A DNA stretch of 64,000 nucleotides, from NCBI GenBank assembly GCA_049890115.1, contig JBMHCC010000013.1, positions 11,046-75,045 of the forward strand, in the 5' to 3' direction. Under the pieces are notes generated by a model that ran no database searches, was not told where the DNA came from, and worked only from the letters and a program-made list of their open reading frames with translations. Source of the stretch: UBA685 sp049890115 (lineage in GTDB: Bacteria > Pseudomonadota > Alphaproteobacteria > Puniceispirillales > Puniceispirillaceae). How positions within the stretch are numbered: position 1 is the stretch's first letter; the number at the start of each line of letters is the position of its first letter. Positions 9,294-17,324 of this stretch are shown here, one piece after another. Both the position numbers and the translations under genes were made by a program.

Positions 9294-9888
9294 GGCAACA
9301 GATAAACGCCTAGCCCAATTACACAAAGCACTTGGTCGGTTGGCAAAGCCGCATGCTAGATATGTGTCTTGTGCATTCTTTCATGATGATGAAATCAAGG
9401 CTATGATCGACGCCACAGCAGATTTACCCTTCAGACCCGCGCAAAAAATAGTTGGTAATGGTGTTGTTCAAGATATGGATGTTTGTTTTCCAGCCCCGCG
9501 CATATCAGTTTATGATGATTGTGCTAGCTTGCTTGAAGAGGGGGTCAATCATTGGCGATATCGCGCTGATTATCTGCCGCAGGATATTTATCTGAATGAT
9601 TTTGCGGTGCAGCGCTATCCTCTCAATTCACAGGGTATCGGCATTCATAAAGATGGCCTTCGTTATAAAATGCTTGTCTTTATCATAACGCTAGCAGGGT
9701 CATCACGTTTGTTTTACACCAATCACAGACAGGGCGGTAAACGTTATGCGATTAATGATACCCCTGGAAGGTTGGTGATTTTAAAAGCACCTCAATTCAA
9801 AGATATGGCAGATGATGAACGTATTCTGCATGGGGTAGATCGTCTGGCAGGGGGGCGATTATCCATCGGGTTCCGACATGAGGCGTAA
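9286..9888 (+). CDS. 2OG-Fe(II) oxygenase superfamily protein, AlkB-like
   Basis: A protein of about 200 residues with the iron ligands of 2-oxoglutarate dioxygenases: HKD (about residues 121-123), a distal His in ILHGVD, then GGRLSIGFRHE supplying arginines for 2-oxoglutarate. The HGVDR...R arrangement resembles AlkB dealkylases, but the core is divergent, so nucleic-acid demethylation is inference. The second of two adjacent ATGs was chosen because GAGG lies 6 bases before it. It overlaps the SprT-like gene by 8 bases and is probably the last gene of the sox transcript. Confidence 0.7.
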   Translation: MFKATDKRLAQLHKALGRLAKPHARYVSCAFFHDDEIKAMIDATADLPFRPAQKIVGNGVVQDMDVCFPAPRISVYDDCASLLEEGVNHWRYRADYLPQDIYLNDFAVQRYPLNSQGIGIHKDGLRYKMLVFIITLAGSSRLFYTNHRQGGKRYAINDTPGRLVILKAPQFKDMADDERILHGVDRLAGGRLSIGFRHEA

Positions 9889-9954
9889 ATAAAGTTCTTG
9901 TCAATCAATGTTTGGTTTGTCATGCTGAAAGTTACCACACAAGATGAAGGCGTA

Positions 9955-10002
9955 GAATGCTGCGCTTGCCATCAACCTTGTTGATTAGAAGCGCCAGCAT
10001 TC
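9955..10002 (+). promoter_or_regulatory. Extended two-stage hairpin upstream of hpf
   Basis: An outer stem (9955-9967 with 9989-10002, one bulged base) encloses a perfect inner stem (ATCAAC 9971-9976 with GTTGAT 9980-9985, 3-base loop). No T-run follows, so it is not a standard terminator. It sits 29-76 bases before the hpf start and may be a leader structure or an RNA-stability element. Confidence 0.6.
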
Positions 10003-10004
10003 GG

Positions 10005-10021
10005 CCTGTTAGCAAAACAGG
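10005..10021 (+). promoter_or_regulatory. Hairpin overlapping the hpf ribosome-binding site
   Basis: CCTGTT (10005-10010) pairs with AACAGG (10016-10021) across a 5-base loop. The right arm contains the first bases of the AGGAGGT Shine-Dalgarno (10019-10025) for the ATG at 10031, so folding could reduce ribosome access. Confidence 0.5.
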
Positions 10022-10030
10022 AGGTGCTCT

Positions 10031-10636
10031 ATGAAAATCAATGTCGCAGGTAAGAATATGGATACTGGTATGGCCTTTCAGGAACATGCCACAGATTCAA
10101 TATCACAAATAGTCGACAAATATTTCCACAATGCGATCAGCGCTCATGTGACTTTGGAAAAAGCAGATGAAGGCTTTACCGTTCGCACAAGAGTCAATTT
10201 AACCAGACGAATGGAATTAGAGGCAACAGGTCATGCACGAGACGCACATGCCGCTCTTGATGCTGCTATTGAACATGCTGAAAAACGCTTGCGCCGGCAC
10301 AAAAGGCGCTTGAAAAATCATCGTGTTGCTAATCAAGAAACAGACTTCATTATTGAAGCCCCCTTATCAGTCTATCCCTCTGCCAGTTTTGAAGAGGATG
10401 GTGCAACAGATCAAAATGATGAGGAAGATACCGCACTACCTGTTATTGCTGAGCTATCTTATGAGATTGAGCAATTATCAGTTGAACAAGCTGTTATGAG
10501 GCTTGAATTATCAGATGCACCATGTCTGATGTTCCGTAATGCTGCTCATGAAGGGCTGAATATGGTCTATCGCCGTGATGATAATACCATAGGTTGGGTT
10601 GACCCAAGAGGGGCACGCCAGACCAACAGCATTTAA
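10031..10636 (+). CDS. hpf: Long-form ribosome hibernation promoting factor
   Basis: A 201-residue HPF/RaiA-family protein. Residues 1-~110 are the ribosome-binding domain (MKINVAGKNMDTGMAFQEHA through the basic AEKRLRRHKRRLKNH). An acidic linker follows, then a C-terminal dimerisation domain (about 135-195, SYEIEQLSVEQAVMRLELSD and FRNAAHEGLNMVYRRDD). Long HPF dimerises inactive ribosomes into 100S particles in starvation. Here it is not next to rpoN or ptsN, but lies between the sox and mttB-like blocks. A strong AGGAGGT precedes it, partly inside a hairpin. Confidence 0.93.
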   Translation: MKINVAGKNMDTGMAFQEHATDSISQIVDKYFHNAISAHVTLEKADEGFTVRTRVNLTRRMELEATGHARDAHAALDAAIEHAEKRLRRHKRRLKNHRVANQETDFIIEAPLSVYPSASFEEDGATDQNDEEDTALPVIAELSYEIEQLSVEQAVMRLELSDAPCLMFRNAAHEGLNMVYRRDDNTIGWVDPRGARQTNSI

Positions 10637-10662
10637 CAAAATTATAGCAAATATCCGCTATG

Positions 10663-10701
10663 ATCGCTTATCATCTAACCCTAGGTGATAAGCGATTTTT
10701 A
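10663..10701 (+). terminator. Intrinsic terminator after hpf
   Basis: ATCGCTTATCATCT (10663-10676) pairs with AGGTGATAAGCGAT (10683-10696) with one wobble and a 6-base loop, followed by TTTTT. It ends the hpf transcript. Its right arm carries AGGTGATA, which recurs downstream in front of the mttB-like gene. Confidence 0.88.
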
Positions 10702-10759
10702 TGGAATTCAAGATAGGCGAAATATGACAAGCTTCTGTCTGATATGAGATAAATATCAC

Positions 10760-10790
10760 CTATCACCTGTCTAGCCTGAAAAGGTGATAG
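10760..10790 (+). promoter_or_regulatory. Perfect 9-bp inverted repeat at the mttB-like ribosome-binding site
   Basis: CTATCACCT (10760-10768) and AGGTGATAG (10782-10790) are perfect complements separated by 13 bases, ending one base before the ATG at 10792. The right arm includes the AGGTG Shine-Dalgarno. A second TATCACC copy lies immediately upstream (10754-10760). It could be a protein operator or an RNA hairpin blocking translation. A weak promoter-like ATGACA-N18-GATAAA lies just upstream (10724-10753). Confidence 0.55.
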
Positions 10791-10791
10791 A

Positions 10792-12357
10792 ATGGGGGAT
10801 TTCATGGATGATCAGCAATCAAGGCGTGGTGCGAGGCGGCGTAATGCCAGTGGTAAGGCAACACGTAAAATTTTAGATGGCCAGCTTGACTGGCAAGTGC
10901 CATCCTATGCTGATAATCCCATCGAACCTATGTCAGCAGATCAAGTTGCTGCTATTCATGATAATTCGCTGCGTATTTTAGAAGAAATCGGCATTGTCTT
11001 TTTGAATGATGAAGCTTTATCCATTCTGGCAGATGCTGGCTGTGATGTGGATTGGCAAACAAAAAATGTGCGCTTTGATAGGGATTTTATCATTGGCCAG
11101 GTGAAAAAAGCACCATCTGACTTTACCCTGACGCCGCGCAACCCGCAAAAGCAGCTTCATTGGGGTGGACGAAATTTTAGTTTTGCTAATGTTGCCTCAG
11201 CACCAAATGTTATGGATATGGATAATGGCAGGCGTGTCGGTGACAGAGCTGCCTATCAGGATTTTTTAAAATTATCGCAATCATATAACTGCATTCACTT
11301 TATCTCTGGCTATCCAGTAGAGCCGCTTGATATTCACCCATCAGTTCGTCATTTGCATTGTATTTATGATAAAATTGCCTTCACTGATAAGGTGGTTCAT
11401 GCCTATTCACTTGGGAAAGAGCGTATTGAAGATGCGATGGAGATGGTGCGCATTGGCTCTGGTTTGAGTGATGCTGAATTTGAATCACAAGTCCATATGT
11501 TTACCAATATCAATTCAACCTCGCCGCTAAAACATGACTGGCCGATGCTAGATGGCGCCATGCGTGCTGCTAGAAGAGGGCAGGCTGTTATTATATCGCC
11601 TTTTACCCTATCTGGTGCGATGGCACCTGTGACCTTAGCAGGTGCGATTTCTCAGCAAAATGCTGAAGGTTTGGCAGCGATTGCGCTTCTGCAATCTGTC
11701 AAGGAAGGGGCACCTGTGGTGTATGGGGCCTTTACCTCTAATGTGGATATGAAATCAGGTGCGCCAGCCTTTGGTACACCTGAATATATCAGAGCAATGC
11801 AAATGTCTGGCCAGATGGCACGCTATTATGGCCTGCCATGGCGTGGTTCCAACGCGAATGCGACCAATGCGCCAGATGCGCAAGCTATTTGGGAATCTGC
11901 TTTTTCATTGCAAGGTGCGACCTCTGGTGGTGCAAATGTGATTTATCATGCGGCAGGTTGGCTAGAAGGCGGCTTGTCAGCGTCTTTTGAAAAATTTGTG
12001 ATTGATTGTGAGATGTTGCAACAAATCATCTATGCCCAAAAACCAATCCCATTTTCAGATGATGATCTTGCCTTTGATGCGATTAAAGAAGTGGGACCAA
12101 ATGGTCACTTTTTCGGCGTTGATCATACACAAAGCCGTTACAAGGATGCTTTCTATAGCCCGTTATTGTCAGATTGGCGCAATTATGAAAGCTGGGAGGA
12201 ATCTGGTGCTGTCTGGACGCATGATAGAGCCAACCAGCATTTTAAACAGATTTTGGCAGAATTTGAAGCACCGCCACTTGATGAGGCGATTGATGAAGAA
12301 TTACGAGATTTTGTTGATAGGCGTGTTGCTGAAGGCGGCGCACCAACAGATTTTTAA
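10792..12357 (+). CDS. Trimethylamine methyltransferase (MttB) superfamily protein, non-pyrrolysine
   Basis: A 521-residue member of the MttB/COG5598 superfamily, read through without an internal amber codon and so of the non-pyrrolysine class. Family members with known function demethylate quaternary amines such as glycine betaine, moving the methyl group to a corrinoid protein. Recognisable segments are MSADQVAAIHDNSLRILEEIG at the start, INSTSPLKHDWPMLDGAM, and GAFTSNVDMKSGAPAFGTPE. No corrinoid protein is encoded next to it. A second ATG at 10804 is also plausible. A dimethylglycine-dehydrogenase-like gene follows after 31 bases. Glycine betaine is the likeliest substrate by context, but this is inference. 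Confidence 0.88.
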   Translation: MGDFMDDQQSRRGARRRNASGKATRKILDGQLDWQVPSYADNPIEPMSADQVAAIHDNSLRILEEIGIVFLNDEALSILADAGCDVDWQTKNVRFDRDFIIGQVKKAPSDFTLTPRNPQKQLHWGGRNFSFANVASAPNVMDMDNGRRVGDRAAYQDFLKLSQSYNCIHFISGYPVEPLDIHPSVRHLHCIYDKIAFTDKVVHAYSLGKERIEDAMEMVRIGSGLSDAEFESQVHMFTNINSTSPLKHDWPMLDGAMRAARRGQAVIISPFTLSGAMAPVTLAGAISQQNAEGLAAIALLQSVKEGAPVVYGAFTSNVDMKSGAPAFGTPEYIRAMQMSGQMARYYGLPWRGSNANATNAPDAQAIWESAFSLQGATSGGANVIYHAAGWLEGGLSASFEKFVIDCEMLQQIIYAQKPIPFSDDDLAFDAIKEVGPNGHFFGVDHTQSRYKDAFYSPLLSDWRNYESWEESGAVWTHDRANQHFKQILAEFEAPPLDEAIDEELRDFVDRRVAEGGAPTDF

Positions 12358-12388
12358 ATCACACATTTCAGGATAGAGATTACATATT

Positions 12389-14815
12389 ATGCAAGATCAG
12401 GCTCGAGTGGTCGTTATTGGTGGCGGTGTTGTTGGCGCTTCTGTTTTATATCACCTCACAAAATTAGGCTGGACAGATGTTTTGCTGTTGGAACGATCAG
12501 AATTAACCTCAGGTTCCACCTGGCATGCTGCTGGCGGTATGCATACGATTAATGGTGACCCAAATGTTGCCAAATTACAGCAATACACCATTGAACTTTA
12601 TCGTGAAATTGAAGAGGCCTCTGGGCAAGATATTGGCTTGCATATGACAGGTGGCATCATGCTGGCAGCTACAAAGGAGCGTTTTGACTGGCTGAAGGCC
12701 ATTTATGCTAAGGGAAAATACCTTGGCATGGATGAGCTGGAAATCATCACGCCCCAAGAAGCAGCAGAGTTAATGCCGCTTATTGATGCCAATCAATTTG
12801 AAGGCGCGTTATATGATCCTATTGAGGGGCATTGTGATCCCTATGGTGTCACTCATGCCTATGCCAAAGCAGCTCGCAAAAATGGTGCTGCTATCGAAAT
12901 TCACACCAAAGTCGAAGATTTAACACAAAATGTTGATGGCACATGGTTGGTTCATACTGACAAGGGTATTATCAAGGCTGAGCATGTGGTAAACGCTGCT
13001 GGCTTATGGGCAAGAGAACTTGGCAGAATGGTTGGGCTTGAGCTGCCAGTTCTGGCAATGGAACATATGTATCTGCTAACCGAAGATATGCCAGAAGTTG
13101 CAGCCTTTAATCAGCAATCAGGTAAAGAAATGCTTCATGCTGTCGATTTTGACGGTGAAATTTACTTGCGCCAAGAGCGTGGCGGCATGTTGATGGGCAC
13201 CTATGAAAAGGCCTGTCGTCCTTGGTCTGAAAAAACAACACCTTGGGATTTTGGTCATGAATTGCTAGAGCCAGATATTGACAGAATTGCACCATCTCTT
13301 GAGGTTGGTTTTGAGCATTTCCCAGCCTTTCAAAATGCTGGCATCAGGCAGATTATTAATGGTCCTTTTACATTCTCGCCAGATGGTAACCCACTTGTGG
13401 GACCTGTACGCGGGCTAACAAATTATTGGTCTGCCTGTGCTGTTATGGCTGGTTTTTCGCAAGGTGGCGGTGTTGGCTTGGCATTGGCAAGCTGGATTGT
13501 GAATGGCGATCCAGGGTTTGATGTGTGGGCAATGGATGTGGCACGATTTGGCGATTATGCAACACCTGCTTATACAAATGCCAGAGTGCGTGAAAATTAC
13601 TCACGCCGCTTTTCAATTCGTTTCCCGAATGAAGAGCTAGAGGCAGCACGACCACTTCTGACAACACCGATTTATCAAAGCTTGGCAGACAAAGGTGCGC
13701 AATTTGGCGCATCATACGGGCTTGAAACACCCTTGTGGTTTGCCCCAGATGGTGTTCAGGATAAATTTAGCTGGTATCGTTCCACAGATTTTGATCATGT
13801 GGGCAATGAGGCAAAAGCTGTTCGTGCATCTGTTGGGTTGTCTGAAATTTCCAATTTTGCCAAATATCATGTTACAGGTACAGATGCGAAATCCTATCTA
13901 GACCGTGTACTTGCCTGTAAAATGCCAAATGAAGGCCGCATGACATTAGCGCCAATGCTAAAAGAAGATGGTCGTGTGATTGGTGATTTTTCTTTGGCAT
14001 GCCTGTCAGATGATGAGTATTTTATTGTCGGTTCAGGCATTGCAGAAGCCTATCATATGAGATGGTTTGAAAGCCAAATTGAAGCAGATGAAGATGTCTT
14101 TATTGAGGCTCTTGGCTTATCTCTAACAGGTCTCACCATTGCAGGGCCAAAAGCACGTGATGTGTTATCGCGCTTAACAGATGAAGATGTTAGCCATGAT
14201 AATTTCAAATTTATGGCTATCAAAGAGATTATGCTTGGCATGGTGCCTGCCATTGTGGGGCGTGTCAGCTATACAGGTGATTTGGGCTATGAAATTTGGG
14301 TCAAGCCTGAATATCAGCTACGTCTTTTCGAAGATATCATGGCAAAAGGTGCTGATTTTGATATCAGCCTATTTGGCAGCCGTGCTTTGAATGCATTGCG
14401 GCTAGAGAAAAATTATGGCAGTTGGGGCCGTGAATTTCGTCCCATCTACACACCTTCTGAATGCGGCCTTGATAAATTCATTGCGTTTGATAAAGACGCT
14501 GATTTCATCGGCAAACAAGCAGCTTCACAGGCCATCGGTCAAGAGCGCTATCAGCTTGTGTCATTTGTGGTAGAGGCTGAAGATGCGGATGTTATTGGTG
14601 ATGAGCCTATCAGCTATCAAGATGAGGTGGTTGGATGGGTCACATCTGGCGGTTTTGCCCATCATAGCGGGCTTTCAATGGCGCAAGGCTATGTACGTGC
14701 TGACCTAGCAGATAAGATAGAGGGCTGGTCAGTTGAATTGCTCGCGAAAAAGCTAGATGCAAAATTGCAGCCGCAGCCCTTATTTGATGCCAATTTTAGC
14801 AGAATGCGCAGCTAG
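12389..14815 (+). CDS. FAD-dependent oxidoreductase with GcvT domain (dimethylglycine/sarcosine dehydrogenase-like)
   Basis: An 808-residue two-part flavoprotein. The DAO domain has the nucleotide-binding motif VVVIGGGVVGASV (residues 7-19) and GSTWHAAGG. His46 there matches the position that holds FAD covalently in mammalian dimethylglycine dehydrogenase. The C-terminal half is a GcvT-type tetrahydrofolate domain (about 430-800, with SLTGLTIAGPKARDVLSRL and a glycine-cleavage-T ending). Such enzymes remove N-methyl groups from dimethylglycine or sarcosine and form methylene-THF. It follows the mttB-like gene and probably shares its transcript. The substrate is not fixed by sequence. Confidence 0.9.
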   Translation: MQDQARVVVIGGGVVGASVLYHLTKLGWTDVLLLERSELTSGSTWHAAGGMHTINGDPNVAKLQQYTIELYREIEEASGQDIGLHMTGGIMLAATKERFDWLKAIYAKGKYLGMDELEIITPQEAAELMPLIDANQFEGALYDPIEGHCDPYGVTHAYAKAARKNGAAIEIHTKVEDLTQNVDGTWLVHTDKGIIKAEHVVNAAGLWARELGRMVGLELPVLAMEHMYLLTEDMPEVAAFNQQSGKEMLHAVDFDGEIYLRQERGGMLMGTYEKACRPWSEKTTPWDFGHELLEPDIDRIAPSLEVGFEHFPAFQNAGIRQIINGPFTFSPDGNPLVGPVRGLTNYWSACAVMAGFSQGGGVGLALASWIVNGDPGFDVWAMDVARFGDYATPAYTNARVRENYSRRFSIRFPNEELEAARPLLTTPIYQSLADKGAQFGASYGLETPLWFAPDGVQDKFSWYRSTDFDHVGNEAKAVRASVGLSEISNFAKYHVTGTDAKSYLDRVLACKMPNEGRMTLAPMLKEDGRVIGDFSLACLSDDEYFIVGSGIAEAYHMRWFESQIEADEDVFIEALGLSLTGLTIAGPKARDVLSRLTDEDVSHDNFKFMAIKEIMLGMVPAIVGRVSYTGDLGYEIWVKPEYQLRLFEDIMAKGADFDISLFGSRALNALRLEKNYGSWGREFRPIYTPSECGLDKFIAFDKDADFIGKQAASQAIGQERYQLVSFVVEAEDADVIGDEPISYQDEVVGWVTSGGFAHHSGLSMAQGYVRADLADKIEGWSVELLAKKLDAKLQPQPLFDANFSRMRS

Positions 14816-14825
14816 GCTAGCACCA

Positions 14826-15812
14826 TCAGATAGCATCTGGCATAGCAAGAGCTTTGGTAAATAACGCCTCATCAGCATTGCCGCCAGATGCGACAACAAC
14901 AACATCTTGGCCTGTCACATCCTGCTGAAGATTATCAGCAAGAGACAGGCCAGCTGCTAGTGCAACCGCGCCGCCAGGTTCAACCACAAGCTTGAAATAA
15001 CGCCAAGCTGTTTGCATGGCACGTAACACATCATCATCAGATGCTGCAAAACCAGCTGTTAGATGAGTTTGCATAATGGGGAATGTAATATCGCCAGGGG
15101 TAGGGGTGACAATGGCATCACATATCGAACGCGCATCAGGATCATTGATGATTTTTTTGCCAGCCTGTAATGATTTGGCGATATCATCAAAATCAGCAGG
15201 CTCAGCTGAATAAATCTTAGTGTCTTCAAAATGCTGATGAAAAGCGATTGACAGCCCTGAGATTAGGCCGCCGCCGCCAGCACAACAAATCAGATGGTTT
15301 GGGCGTATATCTTGCGCATTACATTGCTCTGTTAATTCAATGCCAATCGTTCCTTGGCCAGCTATCACAGCTTCATCATCATAAGGCTTGATCAAAATGG
15401 CTTGTTTTTCTGTTGCTAATGTTTCACCAATTTTTTCACGGCTTTCTTTATAGCGGTCATATAAAACAACCTCAGCACCATATCCTCTTGTGGCATCTAT
15501 TTTAGCTTGTGGGGCATCTTGCGGCATGATGATGGTGGCATGACGACCTGTTAGCCGCGCAACAAGGGCTATGGCCTGTGCATGATTGCCACTGGAAAAG
15601 GCGATAACAGAACGCTCTGTATCAGCCAAGCTGAGTATGGCATTACAAGCACCTCTGAATTTGAAAGCACCTGTTCTTTGTAATGGTTCTGCTTTGATGA
15701 ATAGCCGATAGCCCAAAATGTCATTCAGCCTGTCAGATGTCAGCAATGGTGTTTTGATAACCATATGCTTAATTCTGGCATAGGCAGCTTCAATATCCTG
15801 ATAATGTGGCAA
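14826..15812 (-). CDS. PLP-dependent threonine/serine dehydratase family protein
   Basis: A protein of about 328 residues of the fold-type II PLP family. The Schiff-base lysine is in TGAFKFRGA, the phosphate/substrate loop in SSGNHAQAIA, and the glycine loop in CAGGGGLISGL. It lacks a C-terminal ACT domain, so it resembles catabolic threonine dehydratase or serine racemase rather than biosynthetic IlvA. The TTG start at 15812 is preferred because AAGGAG lies 6 bases upstream; an ATG at 15854 adds 14 residues but has no visible ribosome-binding site. It is convergent with the DMGDH-like gene and divergent from dapA. Confidence 0.88.
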   Translation of the reverse strand: MPHYQDIEAAYARIKHMVIKTPLLTSDRLNDILGYRLFIKAEPLQRTGAFKFRGACNAILSLADTERSVIAFSSGNHAQAIALVARLTGRHATIIMPQDAPQAKIDATRGYGAEVVLYDRYKESREKIGETLATEKQAILIKPYDDEAVIAGQGTIGIELTEQCNAQDIRPNHLICCAGGGGLISGLSIAFHQHFEDTKIYSAEPADFDDIAKSLQAGKKIINDPDARSICDAIVTPTPGDITFPIMQTHLTAGFAASDDDVLRAMQTAWRYFKLVVEPGGAVALAAGLSLADNLQQDVTGQDVVVVASGGNADEALFTKALAMPDAI

Positions 15813-15929
15813 GATAGGCTCCTTATAATAAACCAGATTGCGTGGCAAAAACATGATAGATGACTTGTTTTGTAACTATAATCCCTCTATTTTGGTGGCT
15901 CAATGAATTATTGATAAGGTCTTAGTCTT

Positions 15930-16829
15930 ATGTCTGCTTTATATCCGAATGTTGCCTTTTCTGGTGCCTATACAGCTCTTATCACGCCATTTGCGAATGG
16001 CGGTGTTGATAAAGATGCCTATGTAAAGCTGATTGAATGGCAGATTGCACAAGGCATACATGGTCTTGTGCCAGCTGGTACAACAGGTGAATCACCAACG
16101 CTAAGCCATGAAGAGCATGATCTGATTGTCGAATTATGTGTCAAAACAGCTGCTGGCAGAGTGCCTGTGATTGCAGGTGCAGGCTCTAATAATACAGCTG
16201 AGGCTGTGCGCTTATCACAACATGCTGAAGCAGTTGGTGCAGATGCTGTGTTGATTGTCTCGCCTTATTATAACAAGCCGACACAAGATGGGCTTTATGC
16301 GCATTTCAGCACGATTGCCAAGGCAATTTCCATTCCTGTGATTATCTATGATATTCCTGGCAGGTCGATTGTGCGTGTGAATGATGATACGATGGCACGG
16401 CTTGCTGAAATTCCCAATATTGTCGGCGTCAAAGATGCCATAGGTGACGCAGCACGCCCAACAAGATTATGGAATATGATTGGTGATAATTTTGCACAAT
16501 TATCAGGTGATGATGCCACATCTTTGCCCTATCTGACAGGTGGTGGGCATGGCTGTATCTCAGTTGTTAGCAATATTGCACCAGCTGCTATGGCGCAGAT
16601 GCAAGATGCTTTTGCCAAAGGCAATGTCAAAGAGGCAATGGCGATTAATAAAAAGCTGATGGCCTTGCATGATGGTTTATTTTGTGAGGCTAGCCCTGGA
16701 CCTGTGAAATATGCCGCATCTTTGCTTGGTATTTGTTCAGCAGATGCCAGAATGCCTATTGTTGAAATCTCAGATGCATCAAAGAAAATCGTCGAAGATG
16801 CGCTTGAAACAGCTGGCTTGACATCTTAG
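15930..16829 (+). CDS. dapA: 4-hydroxy-tetrahydrodipicolinate synthase
   Basis: A 299-residue TIM-barrel enzyme that condenses pyruvate with aspartate semialdehyde, the first committed step to diaminopimelate and lysine. It shows GTTGESPTLSHEE (substrate loop), the YYNKPTQDGLYAHF tyrosine segment and the Schiff-base lysine in IVGVKDAIGD. Length is typical. smpB follows after 24 bases and is probably cotranscribed. Confidence 0.96.
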   Translation: MSALYPNVAFSGAYTALITPFANGGVDKDAYVKLIEWQIAQGIHGLVPAGTTGESPTLSHEEHDLIVELCVKTAAGRVPVIAGAGSNNTAEAVRLSQHAEAVGADAVLIVSPYYNKPTQDGLYAHFSTIAKAISIPVIIYDIPGRSIVRVNDDTMARLAEIPNIVGVKDAIGDAARPTRLWNMIGDNFAQLSGDDATSLPYLTGGGHGCISVVSNIAPAAMAQMQDAFAKGNVKEAMAINKKLMALHDGLFCEASPGPVKYAASLLGICSADARMPIVEISDASKKIVEDALETAGLTS

Positions 16830-16853
16830 CGCATCATCACACAGGAGCGCCTT

Positions 16854-17321
16854 TTGGCTGGGTCTCATATCACAACAGGCAGAATTGCTGAAAATCGCCG
16901 TGCGCGCTTTGATTATGAAATCACTGACACAATCGAAGCAGGGATTGTTTTAACCGGCAGTGAGGTAAAATCTTTGCGCACAGGCAGAGGTACATCTATT
17001 GCTGAAAGCTATGCTGGTGAAGAAAGAGGGGAGCTTGCATTAATCAATGCCAATATCCCTGTCTATTTACAAGCGCGTGATAATCATGAACCAAAGCGTA
17101 TCAGGCGCCTTTTGGTATCTCGTAAAGAAAAAAACAGACTACTTGGCGCGATTAAACGCGATGGTATTACGCTTGTGCCAATGGCACTTTATTTTAATGA
17201 TAGAGGCAAAGCGAAAATTCAAATAGGTATCGCTAAAGGGCGCAAGAAACATGATAAGAGGGAGGTTGTGAAACAACGTGATTGGTCACGCCAGAAACAA
17301 CGTCTTTTACGCTCATCATAA
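16854..17321 (+). CDS. smpB: SsrA-binding protein
   Basis: A 155-residue SmpB, the tmRNA partner in trans-translation. It shows IAENRRARFDYEI, the core GIVLTGSEVKSLRTGRGTS and the basic tail GRKKHDKREVVKQRDW that reads the empty decoding centre. The start is TTG, supported by AGGAG 6-8 bases upstream. The dapA-smpB order is seen in other alphaproteobacteria. No ssrA gene was found in this window. Confidence 0.96.
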   Translation: MAGSHITTGRIAENRRARFDYEITDTIEAGIVLTGSEVKSLRTGRGTSIAESYAGEERGELALINANIPVYLQARDNHEPKRIRRLLVSRKEKNRLLGAIKRDGITLVPMALYFNDRGKAKIQIGIAKGRKKHDKREVVKQRDWSRQKQRLLRSS

Positions 17322-17324
17322 ATC

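Noticed and set aside
10792..12357. Pyrrolysine-containing MttB
   Set aside because: The family is famous for an in-frame amber codon read as pyrrolysine, but this frame is open for 521 codons without an internal TAG and has normal length for the non-pyrrolysine branch.
14827..14839. CAGAT-AGC-ATCTG hairpin at the DMGDH/dehydratase junction
   Set aside because: The stem is only 5 bp, lies in the dehydratase coding end and has no T-run.
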